Part shown: in pieces, positions 1-5,416 of the stretch
Layout: each line of letters opens with the position of its first letter
Numbering within the stretch: the first letter of the stretch is position 1
Source of the DNA: JASFJH01 sp050117725
GTDB taxonomy: Bacteria; Pseudomonadota; Gammaproteobacteria; AKS1
Assembly: GCA_050117725.1 (NCBI GenBank)
Contig: JASFME010000068.1
Coordinates: 1 to 9,950, forward strand
Direction: 5' to 3'
Length of the DNA: 9,950 nucleotides
Translations under genes and position numbers: made by a program
The notes under the pieces: generated by a model
What the model was told of the DNA's origin: nothing
Databases searched by the model: none
What the model saw: only the letters and a program-made list of their open reading frames with translations

Positions 1-1
1 C

Positions 2-94
2 AGCCTGTTCGGATTACTGGAAAAGCTCGATCGTGAATCGCTCGCCGCGCAACGCAAGCTCACCATCCCTTTTGTCAAACAGTTTATCGATTAA
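2..94 (+). CDS. hda: Hda, DnaA regulatory inactivator (C-terminal end only)
   Basis: Only the last 30 codons and the TAA stop lie in the window; the gene starts upstream. The readable tail contains LDRESLAAQRKLTIPFVK, which closely matches the C-terminus of Hda as I remember it from E. coli (LDRASITAQRKLTIPFVK). Hda is a DnaA-like AAA+ protein that works with the DNA-loaded sliding clamp to stimulate hydrolysis of DnaA-bound ATP, limiting re-initiation of replication. The clamp-binding motif and the Walker motifs would be in the missing part. The neighbourhood (DUF2069, WrbA and ArsC-family genes converging on it) is one I associate with hda in gammaproteobacteria, which supports the call. 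Confidence is limited only by the shortness of the fragment. Confidence 0.85.
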   Translation, partial: SLFGLLEKLDRESLAAQRKLTIPFVKQFID

Positions 95-104
95 CACCGG
101 CGCA

Positions 105-133
105 ACGCAAAAGGTGTGCTATTTACCTTGCGT
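105..133. other. Imperfect inverted repeat between converging hda and DUF2069 genes
   Basis: ACGCAA-aa-GGT (105-115) pairs with ACC-TTGCGT (125-133), leaving a two-base bulge and a 9-nt loop. It sits in the 28-base gap between the two converging genes and includes the stop codon of the DUF2069 gene. It could fold in RNA of either strand and act as a weak terminator or 3'-end stabiliser. No clean T-run follows on either side, so an intrinsic terminator is not certain. Confidence 0.25.
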
Positions 134-509
134 GTTCTGCGTCTTCGTGCTGTTGCGCAGGCTTGCCTTCTTTTGCCCGCGTTCTGATAAACAACATCGC
201 CCCGACAAACAACATCAGGCTGAAAATGATTTGCAGGCCGCCGAGTACACGTTCCGCGGGGTTGCTCACCGCGACCATGACGCCGATTGCGAAATAAAAC
301 AGCGCCATGAATTGAGTCCAGGCAAAGGTATACGGCCGGGCATTGAGGATGCCCTTCAGGGGAAATAACAACGGCCCGACGTACAGTACGAGTACGACTG
401 CTACCGGCATGATGGTCGGTGGGGCAAGCCAGGTCGTCCACAGCATGAGCAGGATGAACAGCGCAAAGTAGCCGGCCACACCCAGCAGGTAGTAAAAACG
501 TGATGACAT
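123..509 (-). CDS. DUF2069 family inner membrane protein
   Basis: A 128-residue integral membrane protein. Four hydrophobic segments are visible, at about residues 7-28, 34-51, 64-82 and 88-108, followed by a short charged tail (RTRAKEGK...). The stretch FPLKGILNARPYTFAW between segments 2 and 3 is the conserved signature I associate with DUF2069. The function of the family is unknown. I placed the start at the ATG at 509-507 rather than 20 codons upstream, because this ATG shares its first base with the TGA of wrbA (TGATG), a typical translational-coupling junction, and because the upstream extension is arginine-rich and lies inside wrbA. It is the last gene of the arsC-wrbA-DUF2069 operon. 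Family membership is fairly sure; the role is not known. Confidence 0.82.
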   Translation of the reverse strand: MSSRFYYLLGVAGYFALFILLMLWTTWLAPPTIMPVAVVLVLYVGPLLFPLKGILNARPYTFAWTQFMALFYFAIGVMVAVSNPAERVLGGLQIIFSLMLFVGAMLFIRTRAKEGKPAQQHEDAEHAR

Positions 510-1108
510 CAGGCGCCGGCCCTGAGCTGTTTCACGGTCTGCGCGAGCCGCGTGCCGAGCGCCCGGCACAAGGCCTGTTCGTCCTCGCTTAGCGGCTTGT
601 CGCTGTTCGCCCCGGCAAGGTGGCTCGCCCCGTACGGTGTGCCGCCGGTGTGCGTATGCAGTAACTCGGTGTTCGAGTAGGGCAGGCCAAGGATCATCAT
701 GCCGTGATGCAACAACGGCAACATCATCGACAGCAGCGTGGCTTCCTGGCCGCCATGCAAACTCGAGGTTGAGGTGAAGACTGCGGCGGGTTTACCGATC
801 AGGCTGCCGGATAGCCACAAACCACTGGTCGAATCGAGAAAATACTTCAGCGGTGCAGCCATGTTGCCGAAACGGGTGGGGCTGCCCAGCGCAAGACCAT
901 CGCACTCGAGCAGGTCATCCTGAGTCACGTAGATGTCGCCTTCAGAGGGTATGCTGTCCTCGACCGCTTCGCACACGGCCGAGACTGCCGGCACGGTGCG
1001 CAGGCGCGCATGCATACCCCCGACTTCTTCAATGCCGCGTGCAATACGGCGTGCCATTTCGGCTGTCGCGCCATGCCGACTGTAATACAAAACAAGAATA
1101 TCGCTCAT
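509..1108 (-). CDS. wrbA: WrbA-type NAD(P)H:quinone oxidoreductase (flavodoxin fold)
   Basis: A 199-residue cytosolic flavoprotein; E. coli WrbA has 198 residues. The family binds FMN and performs two-electron reduction of quinones with NAD(P)H, avoiding semiquinone radicals. Visible motifs in order are: the N-terminal strand and FMN-phosphate loop YYSRHGATAEMA (8-19); SPTRFGNMAAPLKYFLD (76-92), the WrbA hallmark near the isoalloxazine ring; TSTSSLHGGQEATL (112-125); HHGM (134-137); and GGTPYGASHLAG (155-166). All family landmarks are present and the protein appears intact. The start ATG (1108-1106) overlaps the arsC stop by one base (TGATG), and its own stop overlaps the start of the DUF2069 gene in the same way. 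The three genes are therefore almost certainly one translationally coupled operon. Confidence 0.93.
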   Translation of the reverse strand: MSDILVLYYSRHGATAEMARRIARGIEEVGGMHARLRTVPAVSAVCEAVEDSIPSEGDIYVTQDDLLECDGLALGSPTRFGNMAAPLKYFLDSTSGLWLSGSLIGKPAAVFTSTSSLHGGQEATLLSMMLPLLHHGMMILGLPYSNTELLHTHTGGTPYGASHLAGANSDKPLSEDEQALCRALGTRLAQTVKQLRAGA

Positions 1109-1455
1109 CAGAGTATGGCCTTGACGTTTTCCGGCGGACGGCCAATGGCGGCCTTGCCGTTGTTAATCACAATGGGACGTTCAATCAGTTTGGGGATGCG
1201 CAGCATGGCGTCAATCAACTCATCATCCGACAGGTCGGGATCGTCGAGATGGTTTTCCCGGTATTCGGCTTCCTTGGTACGCATGATATCGCGCGGGCGC
1301 AGGCCAAGCATACCCAGTATGGCCTGCAACTCCTCGCGGCTCGGCGGTGTTTTCAGGTATTCGACAACATCAGTTTGTATACCCGTTTCTGCGAGCAGTT
1401 CGAGAGTCTGCCGCGATTTGCTGCATCGCGGATTATGGTAAATAGTAACGGCCAT
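1108..1455 (-). CDS. arsC: ArsC-family arsenate reductase (glutaredoxin-dependent type, YfgD-like)
   Basis: A 115-residue thioredoxin-fold protein of the ArsC family. HNPRCSKSRQTL (7-18) holds the nucleophilic cysteine C11. Three arginines match those used to bind arsenate in plasmid R773 ArsC (R60, R94, R107): R59 in MRTKE, R93 in ERPIV and R106 in GRPPE. The family reduces arsenate to arsenite using glutathione and glutaredoxin. Members next to hda (E. coli YfgD type) are often annotated as arsenate reductase without direct proof, and there is no arsR, arsB or acr3 gene here, so a general thiol-reductase or housekeeping role is possible. A good ribosome site (GGAG at 1465-1462, six bases before ATG) supports the start. 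It is the first gene of the operon with wrbA and the DUF2069 gene, and it diverges from the DUF4398 lipoprotein gene. Confidence 0.9.
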   Translation of the reverse strand: MAVTIYHNPRCSKSRQTLELLAETGIQTDVVEYLKTPPSREELQAILGMLGLRPRDIMRTKEAEYRENHLDDPDLSDDELIDAMLRIPKLIERPIVINNGKAAIGRPPENVKAIL

Positions 1456-1515
1456 GATTTACTCCAGCATTATCCTGTATCGGCTCAATGGGTCCACATT
1501 CTACCTGTTGCCTGG

Positions 1516-1544
1516 TTGACAGCCTACCGTGCCGGTGCTAGTTT
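1516..1544 (+). promoter_or_regulatory. Sigma70-type promoter of the DUF4398 lipoprotein gene
   Basis: A consensus -35 box TTGACA (1516-1521) is followed after 17 bases by TAGTTT (1539-1544), preceded by TGC, giving an extended -10 element. The predicted transcription start near 1551 leaves a leader of about 47 bases before the ATG at 1598. The element shares TTGACAGCC and GGTGCTAGTTT with a second promoter at 1913-1942. That repetition makes it more believable than a single match. Confidence 0.6.
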
Positions 1545-1597
1545 CTTTTACCTTAACTAATAATGAGAAATTGGTCGGAGCGAACCGGCCCCACGGA

Positions 1598-1900
1598 ATG
1601 CTCAAGCGCTATCCATATCTTGTTTTCCCTATTATTGCCGCTGTTGTCATGTTGGGCGCCTGTTCCGGTGCGCCTGTGCAGGAAATGAGTGATGCCCGCC
1701 AGGCCATAGCCGCGGCCAATCAGGCGAAGGCGGTAGACTATGCTCCTGGCCTGATGCAGCGCGCCCTTTACCAGCTTGCAGCTGCCGAGCAGGCACTGGA
1801 GATCGGGGCATGGCAATCGGCCCGGGGTTCGGCAGTGGCCGCTCGCGAGGATGCGATTGCCGCCCGCCTGCAGGTCGAACAGGGGCGATCCCGAAATTGA
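1598..1900 (+). CDS. DUF4398-type small lipoprotein
   Basis: A 100-residue lipoprotein precursor. The N-terminus has KR at positions 3-4, a hydrophobic core, and the lipobox LGAC with lipidation at C22. The mature part of about 78 residues is alanine-rich and looks like a helical hairpin (MSDARQAIAAANQAK, then APGLMQRALYQLAAAEQALE, then SARGSAVAAREDAIAA), matching the DUF4398 pattern. Residue 23 is Ser, not Asp, so the outer membrane is the likely destination under the E. coli sorting rule. I placed the start at ATG 1598 because it gives a compact signal peptide; the reading frame stays open upstream to 1529 but would add a non-signal-like extension. No strong ribosome site precedes it (GGAG at 1577-1580 is distant). 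The function is unknown. The gene pairs with the downstream LysM lipoprotein gene, which carries a similar helical segment. Confidence 0.8.
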   Translation: MLKRYPYLVFPIIAAVVMLGACSGAPVQEMSDARQAIAAANQAKAVDYAPGLMQRALYQLAAAEQALEIGAWQSARGSAVAAREDAIAARLQVEQGRSRN

Positions 1901-1912
1901 GAAGCCAGTCGC

Positions 1913-1942
1913 TTGACAGCCCTCGGAATGCGGTGCTAGTTT
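1913..1942 (+). promoter_or_regulatory. Sigma70-type promoter of the LysM lipoprotein gene
   Basis: TTGACA (1913-1918), an 18-base spacer, then TAGTTT (1937-1942) with TGC just upstream (extended -10). The predicted start near 1949 leaves an AT-rich leader of about 85 bases before the ATG at 2034. The box pair and its flanks (TTGACAGCC, GGTGCTAGTTT) repeat those of the promoter at 1516-1544, about 400 bases upstream. It lies right after the stop codon of the DUF4398 gene, so the LysM gene can be transcribed on its own as well as by read-through. Confidence 0.6.
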
Positions 1943-2033
1943 TACAAAAGCGACCAGTTTTTCCATACATAATCGATAATTGAAAATCCAAAACGTATGC
2001 CGTGTAAATGGCCAATCCGGAGATACTGACAAA

Positions 2034-2672
2034 ATGAAAACGATTAAATTGCTCAAATTTGCTGGCATGGCTGTCATCGTGATGTCTATGGCGGCGGGTT
2101 GTGCCAGTACCCAGCAACAGCAACAGGAAGCGAAGAAACCTGAGCCGGCGCCGCAAGTGAAAGGCCCGAGCGCAGCAGAACAAGCCTGTGATGCGGCTGA
2201 GGCGGCGCGCAAGAAGGCCAAAAGTGTCGGTGGCGAATGGCGAGACACTGGCAAGATCATCAAGAAGGGCCGGGCAGCGATCAAGGCCGGTGATGACGCC
2301 AAGGCAATCAAGCTTTGCAACCAGGCACGCCGTCAGGGTGAAATTGGTTATGCACAGGCACTGGCCGAAAAGGCGCGCCTGGGTATGGTCCAGCCGGCTT
2401 CTGACAGCTACACCGTTGAAAGCGGCGACAGCCTGTGGGCGATTTCCGGTAAGGGCCGTGTTTACGGCAACCCGTACCAGTGGCCGCTGCTGTACAAAGC
2501 CAACCGCGACATCATCAGTGATGCCGACCTCATCTACCCGGGTCAGGACCTGACGATTGACCGTGGCGCTTCATCTGCTGATATCGATGCTGCCATCAGG
2601 CATGCCAAGACACGTGGTGCCTGGGCAATCGGTGTTGTTGAAGAAAGCGACAAGGCTTACCTCGCACAATAA
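2034..2672 (+). CDS. LysM-domain lipoprotein with a DUF4398-like helical region
   Basis: A 212-residue lipoprotein precursor. The signal peptide ends in a lipobox MAAGC with C23 as the lipidated residue. A low-complexity Gln-rich and Pro/Lys linker follows (26-45). Next is an Ala/Lys-rich helical region (46-117) containing GRAAIKAGDDAKAIKLCNQA, which resembles the helical hairpin of the neighbouring DUF4398 protein. A LysM domain occupies about 126-174 (YTVESGDSLWAIS, then a 12-residue insertion around the WPLLYKANRD segment, then DADLIYPGQDLTI). LysM binds N-acetylglucosamine in peptidoglycan, so the protein probably links the outer membrane to the wall. A C-terminal tail of about 38 residues follows. 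The ATG at 2034 is chosen over an upstream in-frame TTG (1980) because it starts the signal peptide and has GGAG at 2019-2022. The gene ends just before a strong terminator. Confidence 0.88.
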   Translation: MKTIKLLKFAGMAVIVMSMAAGCASTQQQQQEAKKPEPAPQVKGPSAAEQACDAAEAARKKAKSVGGEWRDTGKIIKKGRAAIKAGDDAKAIKLCNQARRQGEIGYAQALAEKARLGMVQPASDSYTVESGDSLWAISGKGRVYGNPYQWPLLYKANRDIISDADLIYPGQDLTIDRGASSADIDAAIRHAKTRGAWAIGVVEESDKAYLAQ

Positions 2673-2690
2673 GCGAGAGCTTCATATAGT

Positions 2691-2725
2691 AATAAAAAAG
2701 CCCGGCAATGCCGGGCTTTTTTATT
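2691..2725. terminator. Bidirectional rho-independent terminator
   Basis: A perfect inverted repeat has 16-base arms and a 3-base AAT loop. GCCCGGC (2700-2706) pairs with GCCGGGC (2710-2716), with A6 on one side and T6 on the other, and the symmetry extends through AAT/ATT. It works in both orientations: it ends the LysM transcript 19 bases after its stop on +, and the aspartase transcript about 58 bases after its stop on -. Confidence 0.95.
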
Positions 2726-2753
2726 GTGAGGAGTCAGGTGTAAGAAGTGAGGC
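2726..2753 (+). repeat. Degenerate heptanucleotide tandem repeat (GTGAGGA-like)
   Basis: Four consecutive 7-base units follow the terminator without a gap: GTGAGGA, GTCAGGT, GTAAGAA and GTGAGGC. An inverted copy, ACCTCAC, is found at 2773-2779, just beyond the end of the aspartase gene. The units are imperfect and the array is short, so this is suggestive only. It may be the decayed remnant of an intergenic heptamer array, and no function can be assigned. Confidence 0.4.
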
Positions 2754-2782
2754 GAACAATCTCAAACAGAACACCTCACGCC

Positions 2783-4186
2783 TTATTCAATAATGCCATC
2801 CCGTGCTGCTCTGAGCACAAGTTCGTCAAACTCCTCGACACTCATGAGCTCCTGTTCAGCAACGAGATCGCGCACTGGCCGGCCACTCTTTTCCGACTCC
2901 TTCGCAATCTCTGCCGCCTTCGCGTAGCCGATATGCGTGTTGAGCAGCGTGGCAAGGCCGACACTCGCGTGCAGGAAATGCTGGCAGCGTTCGTGATCGA
3001 CCTTCAGGCCTTTCAGGTTTCTGTCAGTCGCGGCATTCATGGCATTGCTTAACCAGTCCATCGCATCAAACAGTGCCGAGCCGAGTGCCGGCATCATGAC
3101 GTTGAGTTCAAGCTGGCCGGCCTGGGTCATCAGGGCAATCGCATGGTCCTGGCCGAGCACCTGGAAACAGACCTGGTTGAGCATTTCAAACATGACCGGG
3201 TTGACCTTGCCGGGCATGATGCTCGAGCCAGGTTGTACCGCTGGCAGCATGACCTCGCCGAGCCCGGTGCGTGGTCCTGAGGCGAGCAGGCGCAGGTCAT
3301 TGCTGATCCGGGTCAGTTCGAGTGCCAGGCCGCGGATCGCCGCCGACAGGTTCTGGATATCGTTCATCGACTGCATCTGCGCGGCGATGTCCCCGGCCGG
3401 GCGGATATTCTCGCCGGTGAGCCGCGCCAGTTCCCGCGCAACATTTTCGATATAGCCCGGCGAGGTATTCAGACCGGTGCCGGCGGCTGAGCCACCCAGA
3501 CCAATCTCGCACAGCGGGTCGCGGCAGGCCGCGATGGTTTTTGCCGTGCGGCGCAGGGTCCAGGCCCAGGCATTGAATTCGCGTCCCATGGTCGTGGGTA
3601 CGGCATCCTGCAAGTGGGTGCGGCCGCTTTTCACGGTGTCGCGTTCCTGTTCGCCAAGCCGGGAAAATTCCACGGCCATGCGTTCGATGGCCTCGAGCAG
3701 GGTTGGCAGCTTGGCCAGCGCGGTCAGGCGGATCGCGGTCGGGATCGTGTCATTCGTGCTCTGGCCCATGTTGACGTGGTCATTCGGATTGACCCTGTCG
3801 TACTTGCCTTTTGCACCACCGAGCGCGACATTGGCAAGGTTGGCCACCACCTCGTTCGAGTTCATGTTATGGCTGGTGCCGGCGCCGGCCTGGAAGCGGT
3901 CAATGACGAACTGGTCAAGGAATTCACCACCGAGAATGCGGTCGCAGGCCGCGACAATCGCGTCACGTTGCGCTTCGGATAACCAGCCGGGCTGGCAGTT
4001 GGCCACGGCCGCGGCACGTTTGATACGGACGTGGGCGCGGACGAAATCCGGGTCCGGGGCGCGGCCGCTGATGGGGAAATTCCCCACGCCACGCAGGGTC
4101 TGGATGCCGTACCAGGCCTCGGCAGGGACTTCGAGTTCGCCAAGACTGTCTTTCTCGATGCGGAACTTGCTAGAATCGCTGGCCAT
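2783..4186 (-). CDS. aspA: Aspartate ammonia-lyase (aspartase), fumarase/aspartase superfamily
   Basis: A 467-residue cytosolic enzyme (Bacillus AspB is about 468). It reversibly deaminates L-aspartate to fumarate and ammonia and works as a homotetramer. The superfamily signature GSSIMPGKVNP is at 320-330. Counting from the start, the active-site residues known in Bacillus AspB all recur three positions later: T104, S143/T144, T190/H191, catalytic S321, and K327 and N329. The call of aspartase rather than class II fumarase rests on NPNDHVN and QSTND (134-146), where FumC has HPNDDVN and QSSND and its B-site His is missing here, and on YGIQTLRGVGNFPIS, RTHLQDAVP and AGQLELNVM, which are aspartase-like. 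It is a stand-alone gene, divergent from the thiol oxidoreductase operon and ending at the bidirectional terminator. Substrate specificity is inferred from motifs only. Confidence 0.85.
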   Translation of the reverse strand: MASDSSKFRIEKDSLGELEVPAEAWYGIQTLRGVGNFPISGRAPDPDFVRAHVRIKRAAAVANCQPGWLSEAQRDAIVAACDRILGGEFLDQFVIDRFQAGAGTSHNMNSNEVVANLANVALGGAKGKYDRVNPNDHVNMGQSTNDTIPTAIRLTALAKLPTLLEAIERMAVEFSRLGEQERDTVKSGRTHLQDAVPTTMGREFNAWAWTLRRTAKTIAACRDPLCEIGLGGSAAGTGLNTSPGYIENVARELARLTGENIRPAGDIAAQMQSMNDIQNLSAAIRGLALELTRISNDLRLLASGPRTGLGEVMLPAVQPGSSIMPGKVNPVMFEMLNQVCFQVLGQDHAIALMTQAGQLELNVMMPALGSALFDAMDWLSNAMNAATDRNLKGLKVDHERCQHFLHASVGLATLLNTHIGYAKAAEIAKESEKSGRPVRDLVAEQELMSVEEFDELVLRAARDGIIE

Positions 4187-4229
4187 ACTGGACTCTCGTT
4201 ACCTTCGGGTTTACTTGCATAAAGGCTGG

Positions 4230-4235
4230 ATTATC
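4230..4235 (-). promoter_or_regulatory. Possible extended -10 promoter element of the aspartase gene
   Basis: Read on the minus strand, TGGGATAAT matches an extended -10 element (TGn followed by GATAAT). It lies about 44 bases upstream of the aspA ATG, giving a leader of about 36 bases. No good -35 box stands 17 bases upstream. No clear CRP or FNR site was seen in the 125-base divergent gap. Confidence 0.35.
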
Positions 4236-4292
4236 CCACAGCCGGGCAGGGAACTGCAGGTCTGGCGACGGGTCTGAACAAAAAGATCTGCA

Positions 4293-4309
4293 AATTTCAG
4301 GTTGAAATT
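4293..4309. promoter_or_regulatory. Palindrome at the ribosome-binding region of the TlpA-like gene
   Basis: AATTTCA (4293-4299), a GGT centre, then TGAAATT (4303-4309) form a perfect 7+3+7 inverted repeat that ends two bases before the ATG at 4312. The only Shine-Dalgarno-like bases (AGG, 4299-4301) fall at its centre. It may be a repressor operator or an mRNA hairpin that presents or hides the ribosome site. Confidence 0.45.
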
Positions 4310-4311
4310 GA

Positions 4312-4794
4312 ATGTACAGGGCTCTCAGCACATTGATATTACTGGCATTGCTGGCTTCTACAGCGTCGTTGCGCGCGGCCGGGTCAGGTGTTGTCTTATC
4401 GGAAATCGTATTGCCGGGTATTGATGGCAAGACCTACAAGCTGTCGGATTACCGCGGCAAATGGGTCGTGGTGAACTACTGGGCGACCTGGTGTCCGCCG
4501 TGTCTCGAGGAGATCCCGGACCTGGTCGATTTTCACGATGCACACCATGACAAGGATGCCGTTGTGCTGGGCGTGAATACCGAGGATTTGACGGCAGAGC
4601 GGTTACGCGCTTTCTCCGAGTCGTACCTCATCAGTTACCCGGTGTTGTATGGTGACAAGGATTACCGCCAATTGATCGGCCCGGTGCCGGCCCTGCCGAC
4701 CACGTACATTATATCGCCGAAGGGCGAGGCCGTGGCACGTAACATTGGCCCGCTGACCCGCGAGCAGATTGAGCAATTTATTGCCGGGCAGTAG
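4312..4794 (+). CDS. TlpA/ResA-like periplasmic thiol:disulfide oxidoreductase
   Basis: A 160-residue exported thioredoxin-fold protein. Residues 1-23 form a signal peptide (hydrophobic LSTLILLALLAST, with a likely cut after LRA or RAA). The mature domain begins with a TlpA/ResA-type strand pair (SEIVLPGIDGKTYKLSDYRGKWVVVNYWATW) leading to the redox motif CPPC (C61, C64). PALPTTYII holds the cis-proline (P129). There is no membrane anchor beyond the signal peptide. CPPC proteins of this group usually keep cysteines reduced outside the cytoplasm, for example for cytochrome c maturation, taking electrons from DsbD or CcdA. No such partner gene lies in the window, so the target is unknown. It is the first gene of a + strand run including a second thioredoxin-fold protein. 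A 17-base palindrome covers its ribosome site. Confidence 0.88.
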   Translation: MYRALSTLILLALLASTASLRAAGSGVVLSEIVLPGIDGKTYKLSDYRGKWVVVNYWATWCPPCLEEIPDLVDFHDAHHDKDAVVLGVNTEDLTAERLRAFSESYLISYPVLYGDKDYRQLIGPVPALPTTYIISPKGEAVARNIGPLTREQIEQFIAGQ

Positions 4795-4804
4795 GTTGCC
4801 AGGG

Positions 4805-4825
4805 AACATGGCGTGATACCATGTT
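4805..4825. other. Inverted repeat in the gap between the two thioredoxin-like genes
   Basis: AACATGG (4805-4811), a 7-base loop, then CCATGTT (4819-4825): a perfect 7-bp inverted repeat beginning 10 bases after the stop of the TlpA-like gene. No T-run follows, so it is not a typical intrinsic terminator. It could be an operator, or an mRNA hairpin separating the first gene from the tighter group that follows. Confidence 0.35.
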
Positions 4826-4876
4826 GTGAGCTATAAAATTGGTAGTGTGGCAATGAGCCATAGCAGGAAGATTATG

Positions 4877-5404
4877 ATGAAACGCGTACTGATGATGTCC
4901 GTATTGTTGCTTGTTACGCAGCTTGCACAGGCTGCCGCCGAGGTTCCACGTGACCCGTACAAGTTTTTCTTCGAGGAATCTTTTGGCGATTACACCGACG
5001 AACTGGACATAGCAAAGGAAGAGGGCAAAAAGGGCATCCTGTTGTTCTTCGAAATGGACGAATGTCCGTACTGCCATTACATGAAGAACACGGTGCTGAA
5101 CCAGCCCGCGGTACAGGATTATTACCGCAAGCACTTCAAGATCTTTGCAGTGGATATTGAGGGTGATGTCGAGATCACCGACTTCGAAGGCAATACCATG
5201 AAGATGAAAGATTTTGCCTTCAAAAAGAACCGTGTGCGCGCCACGCCTGTGTTTGCGTTTTATGATCTCGAGGGCAAGCGCATCCACCGGCATATCGGCA
5301 AGACCGCCGGCGTTAAAGAGTTTATGATACTGGGGCGCTATATCGTCGAGGGTGCGTACAAGGAACAACGCTTCACAAAGTACAAGCGCCAGCAACAAGA
5401 CTAA
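4877..5404 (+). CDS. SoxW-like periplasmic thioredoxin-fold protein
   Basis: A 175-residue exported protein. The signal peptide is residues 1-20 (KR, then MMSVLLLVTQLAQA, with a probable cut after AQA). The redox motif is CPYC (C63, C66), in FFEMDECPYCHYMK, and the cis-proline is P124 in RATPVFAFYD. Between them, AVDIEGDVEITDFEG and MKMKDFAFKKNRV match the longer helix-strand insert of SoxW/Thioredoxin_2-type (DsbD-linked) proteins. The likely role is as a periplasmic disulfide reductase accepting electrons from a DsbD/CcdA-type donor. I chose ATG 4877 because AGGAAG (4865-4870) stands six bases before it; ATG 4874 or 4853 are alternatives. It lies 12 bases before the TolC-family gene. No other sox genes are present, so the SoxW label describes resemblance, not proven sulfur oxidation. 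Confidence 0.82.
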   Translation: MKRVLMMSVLLLVTQLAQAAAEVPRDPYKFFFEESFGDYTDELDIAKEEGKKGILLFFEMDECPYCHYMKNTVLNQPAVQDYYRKHFKIFAVDIEGDVEITDFEGNTMKMKDFAFKKNRVRATPVFAFYDLEGKRIHRHIGKTAGVKEFMILGRYIVEGAYKEQRFTKYKRQQQD

Positions 5405-5416
5405 AGAATAATCACG

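Noticed and set aside
853..1560. Open frame of 235 codons on + opposite wrbA and arsC
   Set aside because: It spans two verified minus-strand genes and their divergent promoter region, with no coherent domain.
1553..2320. Open frame of 255 codons on - opposite the two lipoprotein genes
   Set aside because: It crosses the promoter between the two lipoprotein genes and has no recognisable features; the + strand genes have clear lipoboxes and a LysM domain.
3477..4277. Open frame of 266 codons on + opposite the aspartase gene
   Set aside because: It lies antisense to a complete, motif-verified enzyme, is rich in Ser, Arg and Ala as expected from reading GC-rich codons backwards, and shows no recognisable domain.
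4187..4311. Possible FNR or CRP site controlling the aspartase gene
   Set aside because: No TTGAT-N4-ATCAA or TGTGA-N6-TCACA-like palindrome could be found; the only clear symmetry is the AATTTCA/TGAAATT element, which does not match either.
4832..4837. TATAAA as a possible -10 box for the SoxW-like gene
   Set aside because: The nearest -35-like TTGCCA (4796-4801) is 30 bases upstream, far too distant, and no extended -10 TG precedes it.
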